From: Trichococcus alkaliphilus
Lineage (GTDB): Bacteria > Bacillota > Bacilli > Lactobacillales > Aerococcaceae
NCBI RefSeq assembly: GCF_003008695.1
Contig: NZ_PXZT01000017.1
Coordinates: forward strand, 1-55,805
Length of the DNA stretch: 55,805 nt
Direction: 5' to 3'
Under the pieces are notes generated by a model, which worked only from the letters and a program-made list of their open reading frames with translations, was not told the DNA's origin and searched no databases. Of this stretch, positions 49,465 to 55,805 are shown in pieces. The position numbers were made by a program, and so were the translations under genes. Position 1 is the stretch's first letter. Each line of letters begins with the position of its first letter.

Positions 49465-49923
49465 ATGCCAAAAGGCGAAGGAAAAGTTTTAGCGCAGAAC
49501 AGAAAAGCCAGCCATGATTACATCATCCTCGACACGATAGAAGCCGGGATGGTGCTGACCGGAACGGAAATCAAATCCGTCCGCAAAGCGAAAATCAACC
49601 TGAAGGACGGCTACGCAAGCATCCGGAACGGGGAAGTGTTCCTGCAGAATGTGCATATTAGCCCATTCGAACAGGGCAATATCTTCAACCATGATCCGCT
49701 GCGCACCAAGAAGTTATTGCTGCACAAAAAGCAGATCAAGTACCTGATTGAGGAGACGAAGACGACCGGTGTTACATTGGTGCCGTTGCGGGTTTACCTC
49801 AAGAATGGTGTCGCGAAAGTACTCATCGGACTCGCAAAAGGGAAGAAGAGCTACGACAAGCGTGACGCATTGAAACAAAAGGATATGAAACGCGAAATCG
49901 ACAGAGCAATGAAGGAAAGATAA
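49465..49923 (+). CDS. smpB: SsrA-binding protein SmpB
   Basis: A 152-residue RNA-binding protein that brings tmRNA to stalled ribosomes. It shows [52 protein letters not shown] and the basic C-terminal helix [19 protein letters not shown]. Located after rnr as usual. No ssrA (tmRNA) gene is seen in the following 450 bp. Confidence 0.97.
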   Translation: MPKGEGKVLAQNRKASHDYIILDTIEAGMVLTGTEIKSVRKAKINLKDGYASIRNGEVFLQNVHISPFEQGNIFNHDPLRTKKLLLHKKQIKYLIEETKTTGVTLVPLRVYLKNGVAKVLIGLAKGKKSYDKRDALKQKDMKREIDRAMKER

Positions 49924-49943
49924 GCATAAATGTGAATAACGAT

Positions 49944-49982
49944 CGCGCCTGCATTCCTGATGGAGTGCAGGCGCGTTTTTTT
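49944..49982 (+). terminator. Terminator of smpB
   Basis: CGCGCCTGCA (49944-49953) pairs with TGCAGGCGCG (49966-49975), followed by T7. Confidence 0.92.
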
Positions 49983-50020
49983 GCGGTTTTGGCGTCTGTA
50001 TGGCGGTAGGATAACCTCAG

Positions 50021-50171
50021 CTCCGGCGAAGCCGCCCTTCACAGGAGGAGAACGGAGGATTTCGCAATCACCTCCGGAGAGGCAGTCTTCGCAGGAGGAG
50101 AGCGGCGGAATCCACATTCAACTCCGACGAGGCAATCCTCGCCGGAGTTGGCAACCAGAACGGAGCTGGCT
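50021..50171. repeat. Hairpin repeat array, family B (three units)
   Basis: Units start at CTCCGG/CTCCGA at 50021, 50072 and 50122 (spacing 51 and 50). The third forms CTCCGACGAGG/CCTCGCCGGAG (50122-50132/50137-50147), 10 of 11 pairs. The first two share AGGAGGAG followed by A(A/G)CGG in their 3' halves, also seen just upstream of the 12368 unit. It directly follows the smpB terminator. The gap 50172-50378 holds only the fbp leader. Confidence 0.75.
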
Positions 50172-50378
50172 TGATCCAAAGAAACCACTCCGGACAGGTA
50201 CACAGTCGAAGTTGTGACCAATTGTGTAACTTTTGCATCTTGTCTATCATTTTTTTTTAATTCAAGCTATGATATAAGTAATCATCTTGTCAGGAAAAAT
50301 AAAGATAATCCTGTGAGCAACGTTTGCCTTGCGGGGTTCCGTTCTAAGTGAAATGACAAAAGTAGGGGTGTAATTGTA

Positions 50379-52364
50379 ATGATAACGAAAGACAAGTATC
50401 TTCGATTGCTGGCAAAGGAATATCCGACAGCAGCAAAAACAGTAACCGAAATCATCAACTTGGAAGCCATCATGAACTTGCCGAAAGCAACCGAGCACTT
50501 CATCAGCGATCTGCACGGGGAATATGACGCCGTGCAGCATGTACTCAGGAATGGATCCGGGAACGTCAAAGAAAAGATCCGGGAGATTTTTCAAGGGAGA
50601 TTGAGCACCCGCGAGATGAACCAGCTTGCGACGATCGTCTACTATCCGGAAGACAAAATCGATATGATCGTGGACAGTCTGGACTCCGAAGAGGAAATCA
50701 ATGAATTTTACTCCTTGACCTTGCTGCGCATCACGGAATTGTGCGCCTTCACCGTTTCGAAATACACGCGCTCGAAAGTCAGAAAGGCAATCCCGGCCGA
50801 TTATGCCTACATCATCGAAGAGCTGCTTTTCAAAGACACGATCATGACGAACAAAGAGGATTATTACGAAAAGATCATCAAGACCGTCATTTCCTTGGAC
50901 CGCGCGACAGAGCTCATTGCTGCCATCTCGCATGTCATCCAACGGCTGGTGGTCGATCACCTGCATGTTGTCGGTGACATCTACGACAGAGGCCCATTCC
51001 CCGACAAAATCATCGATACCTTCATGGATGGCCACGAGCTGGATATCCAATGGGGCAACCATGATGTCCTCTGGATGGGCGCTGCGAGCGGCTCAGCAGC
51101 CTGTATGGCCAATGTGATCCGCATCTCTGCCCGCTACAACAACTTGGAAATCATCGAGGATGCTTATGGCATCTCTTTGCGTCCGCTGATCACGTTTGCC
51201 GAAATGATCTACAAAGAGGACCGCTATGATCCGTTCATGCCGAAAATCAACACCGAGGACGAAAGCAAAATCTTCCCGGAAGAAATCCGTCAGATCGCCA
51301 AAATGAACCAAGCCATTTCGATCATCCAGTTCAAGCTCGAAGGGGAAATCATCAAACGCCACCCTGAATTCGACATGGCCGACCGGATGGTGCTGGACTT
51401 TATCGACTACGAAAAAGGCACGGTGAAGTTGGACGGGAAGGAATATCCGATGCTGTGTGACTATTTTCCGACGGTAGATCCAGCCGATCCTTACCGCTTG
51501 ACTGAAGAGGAGATACTGGTTGTCGAAAGGCTCATGACCGGGTTCCTGAATTCGGAAAGGCTGCAAAAGCATGTCCAGTTCCTTTTCAGCAAAGGCAGCA
51601 TGTATTTGAGCTACAATGACAATCTGTTGTTCCATGGTTGCGTGCCTCTGAATCCGGATGGCAGCTTCATGGAGATGGCGATCGCCAACGTCAAGTACAG
51701 CGGCAAAGCCCTCTTGGACAAATACGAAGAAGTGCTGCGCCGAGGCTATCTGAACCGCGAAGCAACGAGGCACAACACCCGCACACTCGATCTGATCTGG
51801 TACTTGTGGGAAGGCAAAGCTTCGTCCTTGTTCGGCAAGGATAAGATGACGACTTTCGAGCGTCTTTATGTCGCCGACAAAGAGACCCATGTCGAGAAGA
51901 AGAACCTGTATTACGAGCAGCGCGACAATGTGGAGCTGTCCTACAAAATACTGAAGGAATTCGGCCTGGATCCGAAGAAAGGCCATATCATAAACGGCCA
52001 CACGCCTGTCAAAGAAAAGATCGGCGAGAATCCATTAAAGGCGGACGGCAAACTGATCGTCATCGACGGCGGCTTTTCGAAAGCCTACCAAAATACGACA
52101 GGGTTGGCCGGCTATACGCTGCTGTACAACTCGTTCGGGATGCAGTTGGTTTCGCATCAGCCGTTCACTTCCCGTCAGGATGCCATCGAAAATGAAAAGG
52201 ATATCGTTTCGACCCGACGCATCGTCGACAAGGAATTGGAGCGCAAAACGGTAAGGCAAACGGATGTCGGCAAGAGGCTGACCCAACAAGTCATCGACTT
52301 GCAGCAGCTGCTGCGTGCCTACAAATCCGGCGAAATCGTGGAAGATCTGCTCAGCGACAAATAG
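50379..52364 (+). CDS. fbp: Fructose-1,6-bisphosphatase, class III
   Basis: Gluconeogenic enzyme dephosphorylating fructose-1,6-bisphosphate, in the Firmicute-specific class III. At 661 residues it is the usual size. Metallophosphatase motifs are clear: [12 protein letters not shown] (about residue 42), [40 protein letters not shown] and DGGFSKAYQ. Known members are Mn-dependent and respond to PEP and AMP. TATGAT at 50268 may be part of its promoter. It stands alone. Confidence 0.97.
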   Translation: MITKDKYLRLLAKEYPTAAKTVTEIINLEAIMNLPKATEHFISDLHGEYDAVQHVLRNGSGNVKEKIREIFQGRLSTREMNQLATIVYYPEDKIDMIVDSLDSEEEINEFYSLTLLRITELCAFTVSKYTRSKVRKAIPADYAYIIEELLFKDTIMTNKEDYYEKIIKTVISLDRATELIAAISHVIQRLVVDHLHVVGDIYDRGPFPDKIIDTFMDGHELDIQWGNHDVLWMGAASGSAACMANVIRISARYNNLEIIEDAYGISLRPLITFAEMIYKEDRYDPFMPKINTEDESKIFPEEIRQIAKMNQAISIIQFKLEGEIIKRHPEFDMADRMVLDFIDYEKGTVKLDGKEYPMLCDYFPTVDPADPYRLTEEEILVVERLMTGFLNSERLQKHVQFLFSKGSMYLSYNDNLLFHGCVPLNPDGSFMEMAIANVKYSGKALLDKYEEVLRRGYLNREATRHNTRTLDLIWYLWEGKASSLFGKDKMTTFERLYVADKETHVEKKNLYYEQRDNVELSYKILKEFGLDPKKGHIINGHTPVKEKIGENPLKADGKLIVIDGGFSKAYQNTTGLAGYTLLYNSFGMQLVSHQPFTSRQDAIENEKDIVSTRRIVDKELERKTVRQTDVGKRLTQQVIDLQQLLRAYKSGEIVEDLLSDK

Positions 52365-52464
52365 TTGCATGAAAATAGATGCAATCAGCCGCCGGAATTG
52401 TTAAGATAAGAGAAGGAAAGCAAGTATCCTAATGCGAAAGTAGCTTGAGAGAGGCGGGTTAACC

Positions 52465-53217
52465 TTGAAAAAGGGAGTAACGTTTTATTTTATGCGACAC
52501 GGAGAAACTTATCTTAATAAATACAATCGGATGCAAGGCTGGTCCGACACACCATTGACGCCCAGAGGCAGACGCGATGTCATGAGAAGCGGAGCAGGCT
52601 TGGGCGATGTCAAGTTCGATGCGGTCTATTGCAGTGACTTGAGACGGACATTTGAAACAGCGCAGATCATTTTGAAGGAAAACCAGCATGCTGACCATTT
52701 GAAAGTGGTGGCCATGCCTGAATTCAGGGAGATATTCTTTGGCTCTTTTGAAGGGCTGGATGCGAGCGAAACTTGGGGGAACCTGAATAAATTTTTGGGT
52801 AGCGCAGATGGCGAGCCTAATTATGATGCCCACCGTTCCGTCATCGAAGAGTTGAACGGATTGAAGGAAATGGATCCTTACCATGAAGCAGAAGACTATA
52901 TGACTTTCTGGCTACGCGTCGAACGCGGCTTGATCAAACTGATCAGTGAGCATCGTGATTCCGAAAGAAACATTCTGATCGTTTCCCACGGGATGACGAT
53001 CCGTAACATGATCCATGCCGTCATTCCTGATTTCTCGATCGACCGCCATCTGGATAATGCCAGCATTTCGGTCGTCCGCTATGAGGATGGCTTCTATCAC
53101 TTGGACCTTTACAACGGGACCGACCATTTTGTCGATGACTTCACACCTGGCGATGAGCAGGAACCGGAAGTCCATAAAGTGACGCCTGCCGATAAAGTCG
53201 AAGAGGACGTCAAATAA
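52465..53217 (+). CDS. Histidine phosphatase family protein (phosphoglycerate mutase-like)
   Basis: A 250-residue branch-1 histidine phosphatase. The phosphohistidine motif is FMRHGETYLN (residues 9-18). CSDLRRTFETAQIIL, the acid PEFREIFFGSFEG and the second histidine in VSHGMTIRNMIH complete the active site. It could be a mutase, a phosphatase such as CobC/PhoE type, or a sugar phosphatase; as gpmI is present, a general phosphatase is more likely. The tail of about 30 residues is acidic. TTG start with GAGAGG upstream. Confidence 0.88.
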   Translation: MKKGVTFYFMRHGETYLNKYNRMQGWSDTPLTPRGRRDVMRSGAGLGDVKFDAVYCSDLRRTFETAQIILKENQHADHLKVVAMPEFREIFFGSFEGLDASETWGNLNKFLGSADGEPNYDAHRSVIEELNGLKEMDPYHEAEDYMTFWLRVERGLIKLISEHRDSERNILIVSHGMTIRNMIHAVIPDFSIDRHLDNASISVVRYEDGFYHLDLYNGTDHFVDDFTPGDEQEPEVHKVTPADKVEEDVK

Positions 53218-53229
53218 ATTAAAGTAGTG

Positions 53230-53265
53230 CCCTTGGAACAAAACCCTTTGATTCCAAGGGTTTTT
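53230..53265 (+). terminator. Terminator of the histidine phosphatase gene
   Basis: CCCTTGGAA (53230-53238) pairs with TTCCAAGGG (53252-53260), then T5. Confidence 0.9.
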
Positions 53266-53328
53266 CTGTATTTTAGAGTCAAGAACAATTAAAAATCACA
53301 TCTTTTTTTCATTTTTTGGAAATATCAA

Positions 53329-53357
53329 TTGAAAATTCCGTCCGGATAGTCTAAAAT
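53329..53357 (+). promoter_or_regulatory. Promoter of the carAB leader
   Basis: TTGAAA (53329-53334), a 17-bp spacer and TAAAAT (53352-53357), about 50 bp upstream of the PyrR-binding loop. Confidence 0.75.
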
Positions 53358-53410
53358 TAACGTAATCCACAATACTGTACGGGATACAGCGTGGCTAGAA
53401 CGTCTTTAAA

Positions 53411-53428
53411 TTAGCACAGAGAGGCTAA
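53411..53428 (+). promoter_or_regulatory. PyrR-binding loop in the carAB leader RNA
   Basis: TTAG-CACAGAGAGG-CTAA presents the conserved CAGAGAGGCU core recognised by PyrR, closed by a TTAG/CTAA stem. With the downstream terminator it forms the attenuation switch: UMP-loaded PyrR favours termination. Confidence 0.8.
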
Positions 53429-53464
53429 CAAGGCATGTGAAACGATTAATGTAAACAACCGTTG

Positions 53465-53494
53465 AAACACGCCCAATAATAGGTGTGTTTTTTT
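53465..53494 (+). terminator. Pyrimidine attenuator terminator upstream of carA
   Basis: AAACACGCC (53465-53473) pairs with GGTGTGTTT (53482-53490), one wobble, followed by a long T-run. It precedes carA by 66 nt and acts together with the PyrR loop. Confidence 0.88.
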
Positions 53495-53560
53495 TACATT
53501 TTCCTATTTTTCATGCAAGTGAGGTACGTACCTTGTCAATCAGAAATCAGGAGGAACAAC

Positions 53561-54661
53561 ATGAAACAACGTAGATTTTTAGTTTTAGAAGATGGCAGCT
53601 GCTATCCAGGATATGCTTTCGGATCAGAAAAGGATGCAATCGGGGAGATCGTATTCAACACAGGGATGACAGGTTACCAAGAAACTTTGTCAGACCCTTC
53701 CTACACAGGCCAAATCATCACTTTCACGTATCCGTTGATCGGCAACTATGGCATCAACATAGATGACTATGAAGGCGTGCAACCGGGCTTGAAAGGGATG
53801 GTCGTGCATGAAGTAGCGGAACATCCAAGCAACTTCCGCTCCACCAAAACATTGGATGAAGCTTTGAAGGGCTTTGATGTACCAGGAATCTACGGCGTGG
53901 ACACACGCAGCATCACCAAAAAAATCCGCAATGCCGGCGTTATGCGCGGCACAATGGTAAACAATGCGGACAACTTGGATGAGATTGTCGCATCGTTGAA
54001 AGCCTACGAATTACCGGTTGACGAAATCCAATTGAATTCAACAAAAGAAATCAAAATATTTGCGGGTGAAGGCCCACGCGTCGTCTTGCTTGACTTCGGC
54101 TTCAAAGACAATATCCTTGCAGAATTATTGAAAAGAGGCTGCGAAGTCATTCTGGCTCCTTGGAACACAAGTGCAGACGAAATTTTAGCTTTCAATCCGG
54201 CCGGCATCATGTTGAGCAATGGACCTGGAGATCCGACATCCGTTCCGGAAGCCATCGAAACGATCAAGCAATTGATTGCGCAGGATAATCTGCCGATGTT
54301 CGGTATTTGCTTAGGCCACCAGCTGATCTCATTAGCCGGCGGTGCGACAACCTACAAAATGAAATTCGGTCACCGCGGCGCAAATCATCCGGTGAAGGAT
54401 CTTGCAACCGGAAAAGTCAGCCTGACGAGCCAAAATCATGGCTATGCCGTGGATGAGGACAGCCTGAGCCAAACAGACTTGGTCGCAACTCACCGCGCCC
54501 TGAACGACGGCACGAACGAAGGCGTCAAACACAAAACCAAACCGGTCTTCTCGGTTCAATACCATCCGGAAGCAGCGCCCGGACCGCACGATGCCAATTA
54601 CTTGTTCGATCATTTTGTGAATATGATGAAAGCAGTCCAAGGAGGAAAACAACATGCCTAA
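53561..54661 (+). CDS. carA: Carbamoyl-phosphate synthase small subunit
   Basis: Glutaminase subunit of 366 residues feeding ammonia to CarB for carbamoyl phosphate. The N-terminal domain starts [18 protein letters not shown]. The amidotransferase domain has the nucleophile cysteine in [16 protein letters not shown] and the catalytic His/Glu in [15 protein letters not shown] 53561 has AGGAGG upstream; longer in-frame codons run back through the attenuator. PyrR control indicates service to pyrimidine synthesis. Overlaps carB by 8 bp. Confidence 0.97.
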   Translation: MKQRRFLVLEDGSCYPGYAFGSEKDAIGEIVFNTGMTGYQETLSDPSYTGQIITFTYPLIGNYGINIDDYEGVQPGLKGMVVHEVAEHPSNFRSTKTLDEALKGFDVPGIYGVDTRSITKKIRNAGVMRGTMVNNADNLDEIVASLKAYELPVDEIQLNSTKEIKIFAGEGPRVVLLDFGFKDNILAELLKRGCEVILAPWNTSADEILAFNPAGIMLSNGPGDPTSVPEAIETIKQLIAQDNLPMFGICLGHQLISLAGGATTYKMKFGHRGANHPVKDLATGKVSLTSQNHGYAVDEDSLSQTDLVATHRALNDGTNEGVKHKTKPVFSVQYHPEAAPGPHDANYLFDHFVNMMKAVQGGKQHA

Positions 54662-55805
54662 ACGTACCGACATTCAATCCATCTTAGTGATCGGCTCAGG
54701 CCCCATCATCATCGGCCAAGCCGCTGAATTTGACTATGCCGGAACGCAAGCATGTTTGGCTTTAAGAGAAGAAGGATACAAAGTCATTTTGGTCAACTCC
54801 AACCCAGCCACAATCATGACGGACGTTGAGATCGCTGATAAAGTCTACATGGAGCCACTCACTGTAGAATTCATCACGAACATCATCCGCAAAGAGCGCC
54901 CGGATGCCTTATTGCCGACATTGGGCGGCCAGACCGGTCTGAACATGGCCGTGGAATTGGATAAAGCAGGCGTATTGGAAGAATTCAATGTCGAGCTGTT
55001 GGGAACAAAATTGAGTTCCATCCAGCAAGCCGAAGATCGTGATCTGTTCCGTCAATTGATGGCGGAATTGAATCAGCCGGTTCCCGAGAGCGACATCGTC
55101 CACACAGTGGACGAGGCACTTCGCTTCGCAGCGGAAATCGGTTATCCTCTGATCGTCCGTCCCGCCTTCACAATGGGCGGCACCGGCGGCGGAATCTGCC
55201 ATAATGAAGCTGACCTGCGTGAAATCGTGGCGAACGGCTTGCGCTACTCACCAGTAACACAATGTTTGTTGGAAAAATCAATCGCCGGCTTCAAGGAAAT
55301 CGAATACGAAGTAATGCGCGACAGCAACGATAACGCCATCGTTGTCTGCAACATGGAAAACATCGATCCGGTCGGTGTCCACACAGGCGATTCCATCGTC
55401 GTGGCGCCTTCCCAAACCTTGTCCGACAAAGAGTACCAAATGTTGCGTGATGTCTCCCTGCAGATCATCCGCGCCTTGAAAATCGAAGGCGGCTGCAATG
55501 TCCAGTTGGCATTGGATCCTTACTCGTTCGACTACTACATCATCGAAGTGAACCCGCGTGTCAGCCGTTCTTCGGCTTTGGCGAGTAAAGCGACCGGTTA
55601 CCCGATTGCGAAGATGGCGGCGAAGATCGCTGTCGGCCTGACCTTGGATGAAATGAAGAACCCGGTTACCGGCACTTCCTATGCGGCTTTCGAGCCTGCT
55701 TTGGACTACATCGTTTCCAAAATCCCGCGTTTCCCGTTCGATAAATTCGAAAAGGGCGACCGGACCCTCGGAACACAGATGAAAGCGACAGGCGAAGTCA
55801 TGGCC
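54654..55805 (+). CDS. carB: Carbamoyl-phosphate synthase large subunit (partial, cut by window end)
   Basis: The first 384 codons of a protein that is normally about 1,060 residues. It begins [31 protein letters not shown], followed by the first ATP-grasp domain: [24 protein letters not shown] and [22 protein letters not shown]. It makes carboxy-phosphate, then carbamoyl phosphate, with ammonia from CarA. GGAGGAAAAC lies inside the end of carA, so the two are translationally coupled. The frame is open to the last base. Confidence 0.97.
   Translation, partial: MPKRTDIQSILVIGSGPIIIGQAAEFDYAGTQACLALREEGYKVILVNSNPATIMTDVEIADKVYMEPLTVEFITNIIRKERPDALLPTLGGQTGLNMAVELDKAGVLEEFNVELLGTKLSSIQQAEDRDLFRQLMAELNQPVPESDIVHTVDEALRFAAEIGYPLIVRPAFTMGGTGGGICHNEADLREIVANGLRYSPVTQCLLEKSIAGFKEIEYEVMRDSNDNAIVVCNMENIDPVGVHTGDSIVVAPSQTLSDKEYQMLRDVSLQIIRALKIEGGCNVQLALDPYSFDYYIIEVNPRVSRSSALASKATGYPIAKMAAKIAVGLTLDEMKNPVTGTSYAAFEPALDYIVSKIPRFPFDKFEKGDRTLGTQMKATGEVMA

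Noticed and set aside
49924-50378. tmRNA (ssrA) gene downstream of smpB
   Set aside because: No tRNA-like ends or tag reading frame; the region contains a terminator, the repeat array and the fbp leader.

Overview
The window reads as chromosomal core sequence of a low- to mid-GC, non-sporulating Firmicute of the order Lactobacillales. A Carnobacteriaceae member such as Trichococcus is my best guess; this is an inference from gene content and order, not a database match. The supporting signs are strong AGGAGG-type ribosome binding sites, many TTG/GTG starts, MurT-GatD, an EpuA-type peptide behind an MreB-family gene, a DUF4828-like protein, CcpA/CtsR/PyrR-type control sites, and the absence of sporulation genes from neighbourhoods where Bacillus carries them.

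Layout. 0.2-9 kb: DUF4828-like protein, aspartate kinase, a P1B-4 type metal-efflux ATPase with PerR/Fur-like boxes, undecaprenyl-diphosphatase, a soluble glucose-type PTS EIIA, a flavin reductase plus ring-cleaving dioxygenase pair, and a beta-propeller 6-phosphogluconolactonase. 9-14 kb: an orphan glucitol-type EIIA, an AI-2E family transporter, SppA, an RDD protein, then a YtrA-type regulator with its membrane partner. 14-22.6 kb: murT-gatD (minus strand) and tdk-prfA-prmC-ywlC-glyA-upp. 23-30 kb: the complete F1Fo ATP synthase operon atpBEFHAGDC, without atpI. 30-33 kb: ywzB-like gene, murA, mbl-like gene, epuA-like gene. 33-36 kb: clpP under CtsR, tRNA-Arg(CCG), and an eroded sigma-54 gene. 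36-46 kb: cggR-gap-pgk-tpiA-gpmI, eno, serC-serA. 46-50 kb: secG-est-rnr-smpB. 50-55.8 kb: class III fbp, a histidine phosphatase, and carA-carB (carB cut by the window end) behind a PyrR-type attenuator.

Metabolic logic: the lower half of glycolysis is followed directly by serC-serA, which draw 3-phosphoglycerate into serine. glyA, upp and carAB link to one-carbon and pyrimidine supply, and fbp provides the gluconeogenic step.

The two most unusual things I see are as follows. (1) Degenerate arrays of imperfect hairpins with a period of 50-52 bp lie next to transcription terminators at six intergenic places. They fall into at least two stem-sequence families with the same architecture. (2) An rpoN gene has lost its C-terminal RpoN box, whose frameshifted remnants are still readable downstream, although its promoter still carries a perfect CcpA cre site.
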